From: Clostridiales bacterium
GTDB taxonomy: Bacteria; Bacillota_A; Clostridia; Saccharofermentanales; Saccharofermentanaceae
Reading direction: 5' to 3'
Length of the DNA stretch: 28,132 bases
Assembly (NCBI GenBank): GCA_017649745.1
Contig: JAGCGE010000322.1
Coordinates: forward strand, 1-28,132
A program made the position numbers and the translations under genes. Positions 16,962-23,840 of the stretch are shown one piece after another (within the stretch, counting starts at the first letter, position 1; each line of letters opens with the position of its first letter). Under the pieces are notes generated by a model that made no database searches, was not told the DNA's origin, and saw only the letters and a list, made by a program, of their open reading frames with translations.

Positions 16962-17606
16962 ATGAGATATCAGCTTGTTATCTTTGATCTCGACGGAACT
17001 ATATTAGATACGTTAGGTGAACTTACGATCGCGTTTAATCATGCGCTTTCTTTGTCGGGGTTAGATCCGATAGATAAGAACACCATGAGATCACGTGTCG
17101 GTAACGGCGCGAGGGTGCTCGTAAGGCGCAGTATCGAAGGTGTCGAAAACGCGGATGAAGATAAGATACTAAGTGACTACAGGGACTACTACAATTCTCA
17201 CTGTACAGAGAACACATTGCCTTATCCGGGAATACCTGAACTCTTTGCTCTTCTTAAGAAAAATAACGTTAAGATCGCTGTTGTGTCCAACAAGTCTGAC
17301 GCGGCTTGCAGAAAGCTTTGTGAGGATAAGTTTCCTGGTCTTATCGATGTGGTTAAAGGTCACAGGGAAGACTCGAAACATAAGCCTGATCCACAGCTTA
17401 TAAACGAAGTCTTAGAGGAACTTGATATCGATCGAAAAAAGGCTGTCATCGTCGGCGATTCTGATGTTGATGTATTGACAGGCGTTAATTCCGGCATTGA
17501 TAATATAGTAGTAACCTGGGGTTATAAATCAAAGGATGTATTGATTGAGAATGGAGCAAAGGTTCTTGTCGATTCTTGTGATGAACTGATCGATCATCTG
17601 ATCTGA
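16962..17606 (+). CDS. HAD hydrolase, phosphoglycolate phosphatase-like
   Basis: A 214-residue HAD-superfamily phosphatase. Motif I is FDLDGT (nucleophile D9 and D11), followed by a helical cap. Motif II is VVSNKSD, motif III the Lys in KHKPDP, and motif IV VGDSDVDV. Size and cap resemble the Gph/PgmB group (phosphoglycolate phosphatase or beta-phosphoglucomutase). Adjacency to a GH13 enzyme makes a sugar phosphate a reasonable substrate guess, but PgmB-specific residues were not verified. The start ATG 16962 lies 3 bases after the GH13 stop, with GGAG at 16950-16953, so translation is probably coupled. Confidence 0.85.
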   Translation: MRYQLVIFDLDGTILDTLGELTIAFNHALSLSGLDPIDKNTMRSRVGNGARVLVRRSIEGVENADEDKILSDYRDYYNSHCTENTLPYPGIPELFALLKKNNVKIAVVSNKSDAACRKLCEDKFPGLIDVVKGHREDSKHKPDPQLINEVLEELDIDRKKAVIVGDSDVDVLTGVNSGIDNIVVTWGYKSKDVLIENGAKVLVDSCDELIDHLI

Positions 17607-17621
17607 CAGGAGGTGTTTTGT

Positions 17622-18272
17622 ATGACTCGCAAAATACGAATCGCGTTGAACATTATCCTTTTTGCGATAGTGATTGCCGTATGGCTCTATATGTTCAAAA
17701 GTTCGGAAAGTTTCTTATCATCTCCTGGACTTACCAATCTTAAATACTTCACTGTTCTTTCCAATCTCTATGCTGGTGTTACATCACTTGTCTGGGCAGT
17801 TTTCGCGATAAAGGATAAAGATAGAAAAGATGCTTATAAGACAGCAGATATATTGAAGTACACATCAACAGTTGCACTGATGGTTACGTTCTGCGTTGTG
17901 CTCTTTTTCCTTAAGCCCTTATATAGAGATCTTCCGATGTATTCAGGAGCCAATTTCTGGTTTCATCTTATTATCCCGTTATGGGGAATCATAGAGTTTA
18001 TTATTTTCAATAAGACAAAGCTCGGGATCAAGGAGAATCTTTATACAGGAGTTCCTGCGTTTATCTACGGTTTATGTTATCTGCTCAATATCCTCATAAA
18101 CGGTAAGGGTGAATGGCCTGATAGTAATGACTGGTACGGCTTTCTTAATTGGGGATTACCTGTTGGTCTCGTGATATTTATGATGATAGTTCTGATATCT
18201 GTTTTGTTGGGCTTTTTTATACGTGGTATGTTAAAAATCAGATATAAATTTCTAAATCAGCAGAACGCTTGA
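17622..18272 (+). CDS. Pr6Pr-like multi-pass membrane protein
   Basis: A 216-residue membrane protein with about six helices. ATG 17622 is the likely start because AGGAGGTG (17608-17615) lies seven bases ahead; an in-frame GTG at 17613 overlaps that site and cannot be used properly. LKYFTVLSNLYAG resembles the FT..SN signature of the Pr6Pr/FAR-17a/AIG1-like families, and FWFHLIIPLWGIIEF matches the later conserved helix. The function of bacterial members is not established as far as I know. It lies 15 bases after the HAD gene and probably ends that operon; the next promoter (18269-18298) overlaps its stop codon. Confidence 0.72.
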   Translation: MTRKIRIALNIILFAIVIAVWLYMFKSSESFLSSPGLTNLKYFTVLSNLYAGVTSLVWAVFAIKDKDRKDAYKTADILKYTSTVALMVTFCVVLFFLKPLYRDLPMYSGANFWFHLIIPLWGIIEFIIFNKTKLGIKENLYTGVPAFIYGLCYLLNILINGKGEWPDSNDWYGFLNWGLPVGLVIFMMIVLISVLLGFFIRGMLKIRYKFLNQQNA

Positions 18273-18298
18273 TATTTGAGTATTTATTATATTAAAAT
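18269..18298 (+). promoter_or_regulatory. promoter of the lar operon
   Basis: TTGATA (18269-18274, overlapping the preceding stop codon), 18-base spacer, TAAAAT (18293-18298). Transcription would begin near 18305, just ahead of the first hairpin of the structured leader. Confidence 0.6.
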
Positions 18299-18304
18299 AC
18301 TTCC

Positions 18305-18429
18305 AATTGGGTGACAGGAGTCGCCTTACAGAACTGAAGTTCTTATTATTTTTTTATCATTAAGTGTTATGAAGACACTCATACTTTCTTGTAAGGAAGT
18401 CCGCGTGTCTTTTTTTGTGTGGAGGTTAA
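18305..18429 (+). promoter_or_regulatory. structured 5' leader of the lar operon, candidate riboswitch
   Basis: About 125 bases of leader with several complementary segments. Hairpin 1 is GGTGAC/GTCGCC (18310-18325) with loop AGGA. Hairpin 2 is AGAAC/GTTCT (18330-18343) with loop TGAA. Hairpin 3 is AGTGTT/GACACT (18363-18379) with loop ATGAA. A long-range helix CCTTACA (18324-18330) with TGTAAGG (18390-18396) can enclose hairpins 2 and 3 as a multi-branch junction; a GACA/TGTC pairing (18313-18316 with 18406-18409) could close it. The long-range helix and hairpin 3 use bases of the alternative terminator (18372-18416), so the folds exclude each other. I do not recognise it as a NiCo, cobalamin or other familiar riboswitch class. 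Nickel or the pincer cofactor would be natural ligands, which is inference from the genes behind it. Confidence 0.65.
18372..18416 (+). terminator. conditional terminator (attenuator) in front of larE
   Basis: Outer stem AAGACAC (18372-18378) with GTGTCTT (18405-18411). Inner stem ACTTTC (18383-18388) with GGAAGT (18395-18400), loop TTGTAA. A seven-T run at 18410-18416 follows. It lies 13 bases before the larE start codon and within its own transcript, so it would stop transcription before the operon unless the alternative fold forms. Confidence 0.75.
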
Positions 18430-19176
18430 ATGGATCTTAAGGAGTTTTTTGCAGAGAATCCTTCGTGTGCGATCGCTTTTTCAGGTGGGGTTGATTCATC
18501 TTATCTTCTATATATTTCTTCGCGATATGCCAAAAAGGTTAAAGCTTATTATGTTAAGTCTCCGTTCCAGCCTCAGTTTGAGTATGAAGATGCACTGAAG
18601 TTTGCGTCAGGTTTTGGAGTTGAACTGGAAGTAATTAAGATAGACGTTCTTAAAAATGTCCTTGTAAGTTCTAATCCTGCTGATCGTTGTTATCACTGTA
18701 AGACTGCAATATTCAGCAAGATAATCGAAAAGGCAGCTAAGGACGGTTTTGACACCATTTTAGACGGTACAAATGCATCTGACGATGCAGGTGATCGTCC
18801 GGGAATGAAAGCTTTGCAGGAACTTAAGGTCAGATCACCTCTCAGAGAATGTGGAATCACCAAAGCTCAGGTCAGAGAACTTTCAAAAGAAGAGGGACTT
18901 TATATCTGGAATAAGCCATCTTACGCTTGCCTTGCTACAAGAGTTAAGACAGGTGAGGAGATCACAAAGGATAAGCTTAAGAAGATCGAAAAGGCTGAGA
19001 ATTATTTAAGAAGATTCGGCTTTACCGATTTCCGAGTTAGAGTTTCTGATAATGTTGCTAAGCTTGAGATAAATAAGAACGAGATGTATATCTTCGATGA
19101 TGTTAAAGAAATCCTGTTCAAGGAATTGAATAAGAGTTTTGACAGTGTTATCCCGGAACCGGAGGTAAGACAATGA
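18430..19176 (+). CDS. larE: LarE, ATP-dependent sulfur insertase of nickel-pincer cofactor synthesis
   Basis: A 248-residue PP-loop protein. SGGVDSS (18-24) is the PP-loop that adenylates the substrate carboxylates; DRCYHCK (85-91) and KPSYACLATR are the family signatures. LarE converts pyridinium-3,5-biscarboxylic acid mononucleotide to the bisthiocarboxylic acid. C167 in YACLATR matches the position of the sacrificial Cys176 of the Lactiplantibacillus plantarum enzyme. No further Cys follows it, so the protein looks like the sulfur-sacrificing type rather than the type said to carry a [4Fe-4S] cluster; this is inference. ATG 18430 is preceded by GGAGG (18421-18425, overlapping the end of the leader region). 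The stop overlaps the start of larB (ATGA). It is the first gene of the operon. Confidence 0.93.
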   Translation: MDLKEFFAENPSCAIAFSGGVDSSYLLYISSRYAKKVKAYYVKSPFQPQFEYEDALKFASGFGVELEVIKIDVLKNVLVSSNPADRCYHCKTAIFSKIIEKAAKDGFDTILDGTNASDDAGDRPGMKALQELKVRSPLRECGITKAQVRELSKEEGLYIWNKPSYACLATRVKTGEEITKDKLKKIEKAENYLRRFGFTDFRVRVSDNVAKLEINKNEMYIFDDVKEILFKELNKSFDSVIPEPEVRQ

Positions 19177-19928
19177 ACAGTGATATAAGAAAGATCCTCG
19201 AGAGTGTTAAAAGCGGTGAAGTCAGTGTCGATGATGCTCTTCTCGCGATCAAGAAAGAACCGTTCGAGGATATCGGATTTGCTAAGGTCGATCTTCACAG
19301 AAGTATAAGACAGGGCGCTCCTGAAGTTATCTATGGAGCAGGGAAGACTTCCGAACAGATCAAGAAGATCCTTGATACTATGATTAATAACGATATCAAG
19401 ACGATCCTTATAACACGTTTAGATAAAGATAAATATGAAGAAATATCGACAGATATCAATATAACGTATCATGAAGAAGCCGGGATCGGCGTTGTCGGAG
19501 TACTTCCTGCACCTGATGGTATCGGTAAGATAGTAGTTGCAACCGGAGGAACTTCAGATATTCCTGTTGCTGAAGAAGCTGCATTAACGGCAGAAGTTCA
19601 TGGCAATGAGGTTGTAAGACTATATGATGTCGGTGTTGCAGGACTTCATAGACTCCTCTCGAACATGGATTCCATTATGGGCGCCTCAGTAATAATCGCT
19701 GTTGCCGGAATGGAAGGTGCACTAGCTAGTGTAGTAGGAGGCCTTTCAGACTGTCCTGTTATAGCTGTTCCGACAAGTGTTGGCTACGGAGCATCATTCG
19801 GAGGAATATCAGCACTTCTTTCTATGCTCAATTCCTGCGCCAGTGGTGTATCGGTAGTGAATATTGATAACGGTTTTGGAGCAGGTTATCTTGCGAGCAT
19901 GATCAATCATATGGAGGTAAAGAAATGA
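19173..19928 (+). CDS. larB: LarB, P2CMN synthase (carboxylase/hydrolase of nicotinic acid adenine dinucleotide)
   Basis: A 251-residue protein with an N-terminal helical part (about 1-50) and a PurE-like carboxylase domain. Family features are YGAGKTSEQI (54-63), VATGGTSDIPVAEEAA (122-137), a GMEGALASVVGGL stretch and PTSVGYGASFGG. C222 in LNSCASGV corresponds to the catalytic Cys of LarB. LarB carboxylates the pyridinium ring of NaAD at C5 and cleaves the dinucleotide, giving pyridinium-3,5-biscarboxylic acid mononucleotide, the substrate of LarE. It overlaps both neighbours by four bases (ATGA at 19173-19176 and 19925-19928), so the three enzymes are translationally coupled. Confidence 0.94.
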   Translation: MNSDIRKILESVKSGEVSVDDALLAIKKEPFEDIGFAKVDLHRSIRQGAPEVIYGAGKTSEQIKKILDTMINNDIKTILITRLDKDKYEEISTDINITYHEEAGIGVVGVLPAPDGIGKIVVATGGTSDIPVAEEAALTAEVHGNEVVRLYDVGVAGLHRLLSNMDSIMGASVIIAVAGMEGALASVVGGLSDCPVIAVPTSVGYGASFGGISALLSMLNSCASGVSVVNIDNGFGAGYLASMINHMEVKK

Positions 19929-21172
19929 GAACACTTTATATTGATTGCAGTATGGGTGCGGCAGGTGATATGTTGACTGCTGCGCTCCTGGAACTTTTCG
20001 ATGATAAGGAGAGTATCGTTAAGGAACTTAACTCTCTCGGAATACCTAAGGTCAAATATGTGATATCTTCTGAGGTTAAATGCGGCATCGTAGGAACACA
20101 TGTTAAAGTGACCGTTGATGGCGTGGAAGAAGACGAGCATATGCACGATCATCACCACGATCACGACCATGATCATGACCATGAACACCATCATGAGCAC
20201 GATCACGAGCATCATCATGAGCATCATCACCATCACTCGAGTCTTCATGACATTGAGCATATAATACGCGATCACTTGGGACTTTGTAACAGTGTTAAAG
20301 AGGATATCATGGCAGTTTATCGCCTTATTGGTGAGGCAGAAAGTGCTGCACACGGCAGGCCGATCGATGAGATCCACTTCCATGAGGTCGGAACTATGGA
20401 TGCAGTTGCTGATATCACTGCGGTATGCTATCTGATCGATAAACTTAAGGTTGACAAAATCGTTGCATCTCCGATTCATGTCGGAAGCGGAACGGTAAAG
20501 TGCGCTCACGGTATCCTTCCGGTGCCTGCACCTGCAACGGCTTACATCCTTAAAGGCGTTCCTACATATGGTGGCGAGATAAAATCAGAGCTTTGTACTC
20601 CGACAGGTGCTGCGCTTCTTAAGCATTTTGTTTCTTCGTTCGGATTCCAGCCTTCAATGTGCGTAGATAAGATCGGATACGGAATGGGTAAGAAGGATTT
20701 TGAGGCTGCTAACTGTGTAAGAGTTCTTCTTGGTGAAGATACTGACGGTGATGACAGCGTTATAGAACTTGAAGCTAATATCGATGATATGACAGGTGAA
20801 GATGTTGCTTTTGCAGCAGAGAAACTTTTCGAAGAGGGCGCAAGAGAGGTCTTTACGATTCCTGTGTATATGAAGAAATCACGTCCGGGTAATCTCATGT
20901 GCATCATCTGTGATAAGTCGAAAGAAGAGGATATGGTAAAAGCCATTTTCAAGTATACGTCGACTATCGGTATCAGAAAGAAGAATATCGAGAGATATAC
21001 ACTCGACAGGAAGATCGAGAAAAAGATCACGAAGTATGGTGACATCAGAGTCAAGGTGTCTGAGGGATACGGAGTACGTCGTGAGAAGTATGAATATGAT
21101 GACATTTCGGCAATAGCCTCCAGAGAGGGTAAGTCGATTGGTTATATAAGAAAAGAGTTGGGAGGAAACTGA
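19925..21172 (+). CDS. larC: LarC, nickel insertase of the nickel-pincer cofactor, with His-rich segment
   Basis: A 415-residue LarC in a single uninterrupted frame, joining the parts that L. plantarum encodes as larC1 and larC2. The N-terminus YIDCSMGAAGDMLTAAL is the family signature. HGRPIDEIHFHEVGTMDAVADI and PVPAPATAYILKGVPTY mark the middle. The C-terminal LarC2-type part starts near VIELEANIDDMTGED and includes VYMKKSRPGNLM. LarC inserts nickel into the bisthiocarboxylate precursor using CTP. Residues 71-108 (20135-20248) hold 23 His in 38 residues with Asp/Glu between, a likely nickel-binding or storage loop. The loop sits between the first domain and the IEHIIRDHL helix, so it interrupts rather than extends the fold. 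Three bases separate the stop from the transporter gene. Confidence 0.95.
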   Translation: MRTLYIDCSMGAAGDMLTAALLELFDDKESIVKELNSLGIPKVKYVISSEVKCGIVGTHVKVTVDGVEEDEHMHDHHHDHDHDHDHEHHHEHDHEHHHEHHHHHSSLHDIEHIIRDHLGLCNSVKEDIMAVYRLIGEAESAAHGRPIDEIHFHEVGTMDAVADITAVCYLIDKLKVDKIVASPIHVGSGTVKCAHGILPVPAPATAYILKGVPTYGGEIKSELCTPTGAALLKHFVSSFGFQPSMCVDKIGYGMGKKDFEAANCVRVLLGEDTDGDDSVIELEANIDDMTGEDVAFAAEKLFEEGAREVFTIPVYMKKSRPGNLMCIICDKSKEEDMVKAIFKYTSTIGIRKKNIERYTLDRKIEKKITKYGDIRVKVSEGYGVRREKYEYDDISAIASREGKSIGYIRKELGGN

Positions 21173-21175
21173 TAT

Positions 21176-22234
21176 ATGCATATGTCAGATGCTTTGTTGT
21201 CACCTGTTGTGGCAGGGACAATGTACGCTGCTTCGACAGCGGTTGCGGGTTTATCCGTGTACAAGCTTAAGAAGGAGGAGAAACTTAATACAGAGAGTTC
21301 TTTCAAGAGACTTCCTACAATGGCAGTTATGTCTGCTCTTGTATTCGCAGGTCAGATGATCAACTATACGATCCCTGGAACAGGCTCATCAGGTCATATC
21401 TGCGGAGGATTGCTCCTTACAGCAATGCTCGGACCTTATGCAGCATTCCTTTCTATGATCTGCGTACTTCTCATACAATGTCTGTTCTTCGCGGACGGAG
21501 GATTGATGGCGCTTGGAGCCAATATATGGAACATGGCGTTCTACGGGTGCTTTGTAGGTTATTTCCTCGTATTTAAGCCGATCATGAAGTCAGGCATCAA
21601 TACAAAAGTTAAGCTCATTTTGTCTTCGATACTTGGTTGTGTACTGACGCTCCAGATGGGGGCGTTCTCTGTTGTACTTGAGACATCACTTTCAGGGATC
21701 ACAGAACTTCCGTTCAAGTCATTTGTAGTTCTCATGCAGCCTATCCACCTTGCTATTGGTCTTGTTGAAGGACTTGCTACAGGTCTTATCCTTGTATTCG
21801 TTCAGTCCACTTCACCTGATCTCATCAAGGGTATCTCAGAGAAGGAAGTTAAGAAGACTTCATTTAAGACAACTATTGCAGTATTACTCGCAGCTGTTAT
21901 CGTTATCGGCGGCGGCTTCTCACTTCTTGCAAGCTCCAATCCTGACGGACTTGAGTGGGCATTGTTCGGTAATACAGAATACAAGCAGGATGTAACTAAC
22001 ATGGGACTTGATGAAGAGAATTTCGGTACATCCAGCAGCATTTCCGAAAAGGCCGGTGCGATCCAGGAGAAGACTTCATTCCTTCCTGATTACGCATTCT
22101 CAAGCGACAGCGAGAATCCTGCTGGTACAACAGTTTCAGGTATCGTTGGTTCTTTGATCGTTGCAGTTATTGCGGCATGTGTTTGTTTCGCAGGTGGCTT
22201 CTTCAAGAAGAAGACATCGAAAAAAGCGGCATAA
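21176..22234 (+). CDS. larMN: ECF nickel transporter substrate-binding component, CbiM/NikM fused to a CbiN-like domain
   Basis: A 352-residue membrane protein. The N-terminus MHMSDALLSP is the CbiM/NikM signature; His2 is a metal ligand in this family, which fixes the start at ATG 21176 (GGAGG at 21161-21165). Residues about 1-215 form the multi-helix S component, with PGTGSSGHICGGLL and QCLFFADGGLMALGANIWNMAFYG typical of CbiM/NikM. The remainder has a helix (about 232-252), an extracytoplasmic stretch of about 75 residues and a last helix before a Lys-rich tail, as in NikN/CbiN, so this is a natural M-N fusion. With LarQ and LarO it should import Ni2+; cobalt cannot be excluded from sequence alone, but the larEBC context favours nickel. 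Confidence 0.9.
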   Translation: MHMSDALLSPVVAGTMYAASTAVAGLSVYKLKKEEKLNTESSFKRLPTMAVMSALVFAGQMINYTIPGTGSSGHICGGLLLTAMLGPYAAFLSMICVLLIQCLFFADGGLMALGANIWNMAFYGCFVGYFLVFKPIMKSGINTKVKLILSSILGCVLTLQMGAFSVVLETSLSGITELPFKSFVVLMQPIHLAIGLVEGLATGLILVFVQSTSPDLIKGISEKEVKKTSFKTTIAVLLAAVIVIGGGFSLLASSNPDGLEWALFGNTEYKQDVTNMGLDEENFGTSSSISEKAGAIQEKTSFLPDYAFSSDSENPAGTTVSGIVGSLIVAVIAACVCFAGGFFKKKTSKKAA

Positions 22235-22251
22235 CGAGAAGGTATCGATAA

Positions 22252-23052
22252 GTGAACAGAGCACGGGAGGCATCAAAAGAGATCAGGTCTTTGGAAGATC
22301 TGGGGAAACTTGATTCTCCCGTGCATTTTTTGTCTCCGTTATCAAAACTTGCATTGACTCTCGTCTATGTATTTACTGTTGCATCGTTTGAACGATACAA
22401 CATAACCGGGCTTTTCCCGATGATACTTATCCCTCTTATCGGATATGCATTAAGTACGATCCCCGTAACTCTCTGTTTTCGAAAACTAAAGGTAGTGTTG
22501 CCGGTCGTTCTTCTTGTGGGAATCGCTGATCCGATACTCGACAGGAGACCTTTGATGGTTATCGGAATTGTCCATATCTCGTATGGTATGGTATCTATGC
22601 TGTGCCTTATCCTTAAAGGAATATTCTGTATCCTCGCGTCATTTCTTCTCATATCCACGACGCCGATCGACGAGCTTTGCAAGAGTCTTCGTAAGATTCA
22701 TATGCCTAAGATATTCGTATCGCTGTTCCTTCTTACATACAGGTATGTAGGGGTTCTTCTTGATGAAGTAGCGGTAATGAATGAAAGTTACAGTTTAAGA
22801 GCTCCGGGACAGAAGGGAATCGCGATATCATCATGGGGTTCTTTTCTCGGACAGCTTATTGTTAGAAGTTCGAAGAAGGCTGAGAGGAATTATGACAGTA
22901 TGGCTCTTCGCGGATTCAAAGGTGAATTCTATTACTGTGACAGAAAGTTCTCGAAGCTTTCATGGCTTTGGGTGCTCCTTCTTATCGGTGTTATCATTGC
23001 ACTCAGGCTGTTTAATATTTCGACTTTGGTCGGATCTATCTTTGTGAGGTGA
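22252..23052 (+). CDS. larQ: ECF transporter transmembrane component, CbiQ-type
   Basis: A 266-residue protein starting with GTG 22252 (GAGAAGG at 22236-22242). It has the CbiQ/EcfT layout: an N-terminal HFLSPLSKLALTLVYVF segment, several hydrophobic helices, then the two coupling motifs that contact the ATPase (SLRAPGQKG and MALRGFKGE, each with the Ala/Leu-Arg-x-(P/F) pattern), and a last membrane helix at about 240-258. It links LarMN to the ATPase LarO. Spacing to its neighbours is 17 bases upstream and 3 bases downstream, consistent with one transcript. Confidence 0.88.
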   Translation: MNRAREASKEIRSLEDLGKLDSPVHFLSPLSKLALTLVYVFTVASFERYNITGLFPMILIPLIGYALSTIPVTLCFRKLKVVLPVVLLVGIADPILDRRPLMVIGIVHISYGMVSMLCLILKGIFCILASFLLISTTPIDELCKSLRKIHMPKIFVSLFLLTYRYVGVLLDEVAVMNESYSLRAPGQKGIAISSWGSFLGQLIVRSSKKAERNYDSMALRGFKGEFYYCDRKFSKLSWLWVLLLIGVIIALRLFNISTLVGSIFVR

Positions 23053-23055
23053 CCT

Positions 23056-23781
23056 ATGATCAAGATAACTGATCTTAAAGTAATCTATGATAATGACTTC
23101 GTATCGCTCGACAGTATTTCATTCAATATTGATGAAGGTGAATGCGTCGGCCTGATCGGTCCTAACGGAGCAGGTAAGAGTACGCTTTTTCGAAGCCTTA
23201 CAGGCCTTATAGATCACGAGGGAACCATTCTTGTTGACGGAGTCGAAGTTACTTCTAAGAACTTAAGCGAGATCAGGAAGAAGATCGGTTATGTCATTCA
23301 GGAATCTGATGATCAGATGTTCATGCCTACTGTTATCGAGGATATGATATTCGGACCTGTGAACTATGGTGGAAATAAAGATGATGTCATCAAGGAAGCA
23401 GATAAGATCCTCGCTAAACTTAAGATCAGTCACCTGAAGGAGAAGTACAATCATAAGCTATCAGGCGGCGAGAAGAAGATGGCATCTATCGCAACTATAC
23501 TCATGATGAAGCCTGATATCATTCTTTTCGATGAGCCTACATCATCACTTGATCCTTCGAACAGAAGGCTTGTCATGAACACTATAAAGGAAGTGAAGGG
23601 AACTAAGATAATTGCTTCCCACGATCTTGATCTTGTGTATGACATCTGCGATAAGGTGATCCTCATGAATAAGGGTAAGGTTATTAAGGTCGGAGGCAAG
23701 GACGAGATACTTAGAGATAAGACTCTTCTCGAGAGTAATGACTTAGAACTTCCGCTCTCATTTTCTTCACACAATATTTAA
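23056..23781 (+). CDS. larO: ECF transporter ATPase, CbiO-type
   Basis: A 241-residue ABC ATPase: Walker A GPNGAGKST (35-43), Q-loop at Q82, signature LSGGEKK (135-141), Walker B IILFDEP with D159-E160, and H-loop His in ASHDLD. It powers nickel uptake through LarQ and LarMN. It begins 3 bases after the larQ stop and is the last gene of the operon. No clear hairpin terminator was seen in the 59 bases that follow, so read-through into the MutS-like gene is possible. Confidence 0.9.
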   Translation: MIKITDLKVIYDNDFVSLDSISFNIDEGECVGLIGPNGAGKSTLFRSLTGLIDHEGTILVDGVEVTSKNLSEIRKKIGYVIQESDDQMFMPTVIEDMIFGPVNYGGNKDDVIKEADKILAKLKISHLKEKYNHKLSGGEKKMASIATILMMKPDIILFDEPTSSLDPSNRRLVMNTIKEVKGTKIIASHDLDLVYDICDKVILMNKGKVIKVGGKDEILRDKTLLESNDLELPLSFSSHNI

Positions 23782-23840
23782 GAAATAAAGGCCGGATTGG
23801 AGTAAAATAGAACATATCGTTTATTTAAGGGAGAATAACT

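Noticed and set aside
17613..17621. Upstream GTG start for the Pr6Pr-like protein
   Set aside because: The GTG is part of the AGGAGGTG ribosome binding site that serves ATG 17622.
18310..18420. Leader of the lar operon as a known NiCo, cobalamin or T-box element
   Set aside because: The conserved sequences I remember for these classes (NiCo junction bases, the B12 box, the T-box UGGNACCGCG and specifier stem) are not present; only a short CCGCG resembles part of a T-box.
18369..18440. A 23-residue leader peptide ORF starting at ATG 18369
   Set aside because: There is no ribosome binding site within a useful distance, the ATG lies in a hairpin loop, and the ORF runs through the terminator T-run and the larE start without a meaningful codon pattern.
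20140..20240. Short tandem repeats resembling a repeat array
   Set aside because: They are the codons of the His/Asp/Glu-rich LarC segment, irregular in unit length and in frame, not a CRISPR array.
19907..20509. Long - strand ORF opposite larB/larC
   Set aside because: It is the antisense shadow of the His-rich codons (Met/Val/Ile-rich product), with no ribosome binding site or recognisable domain.
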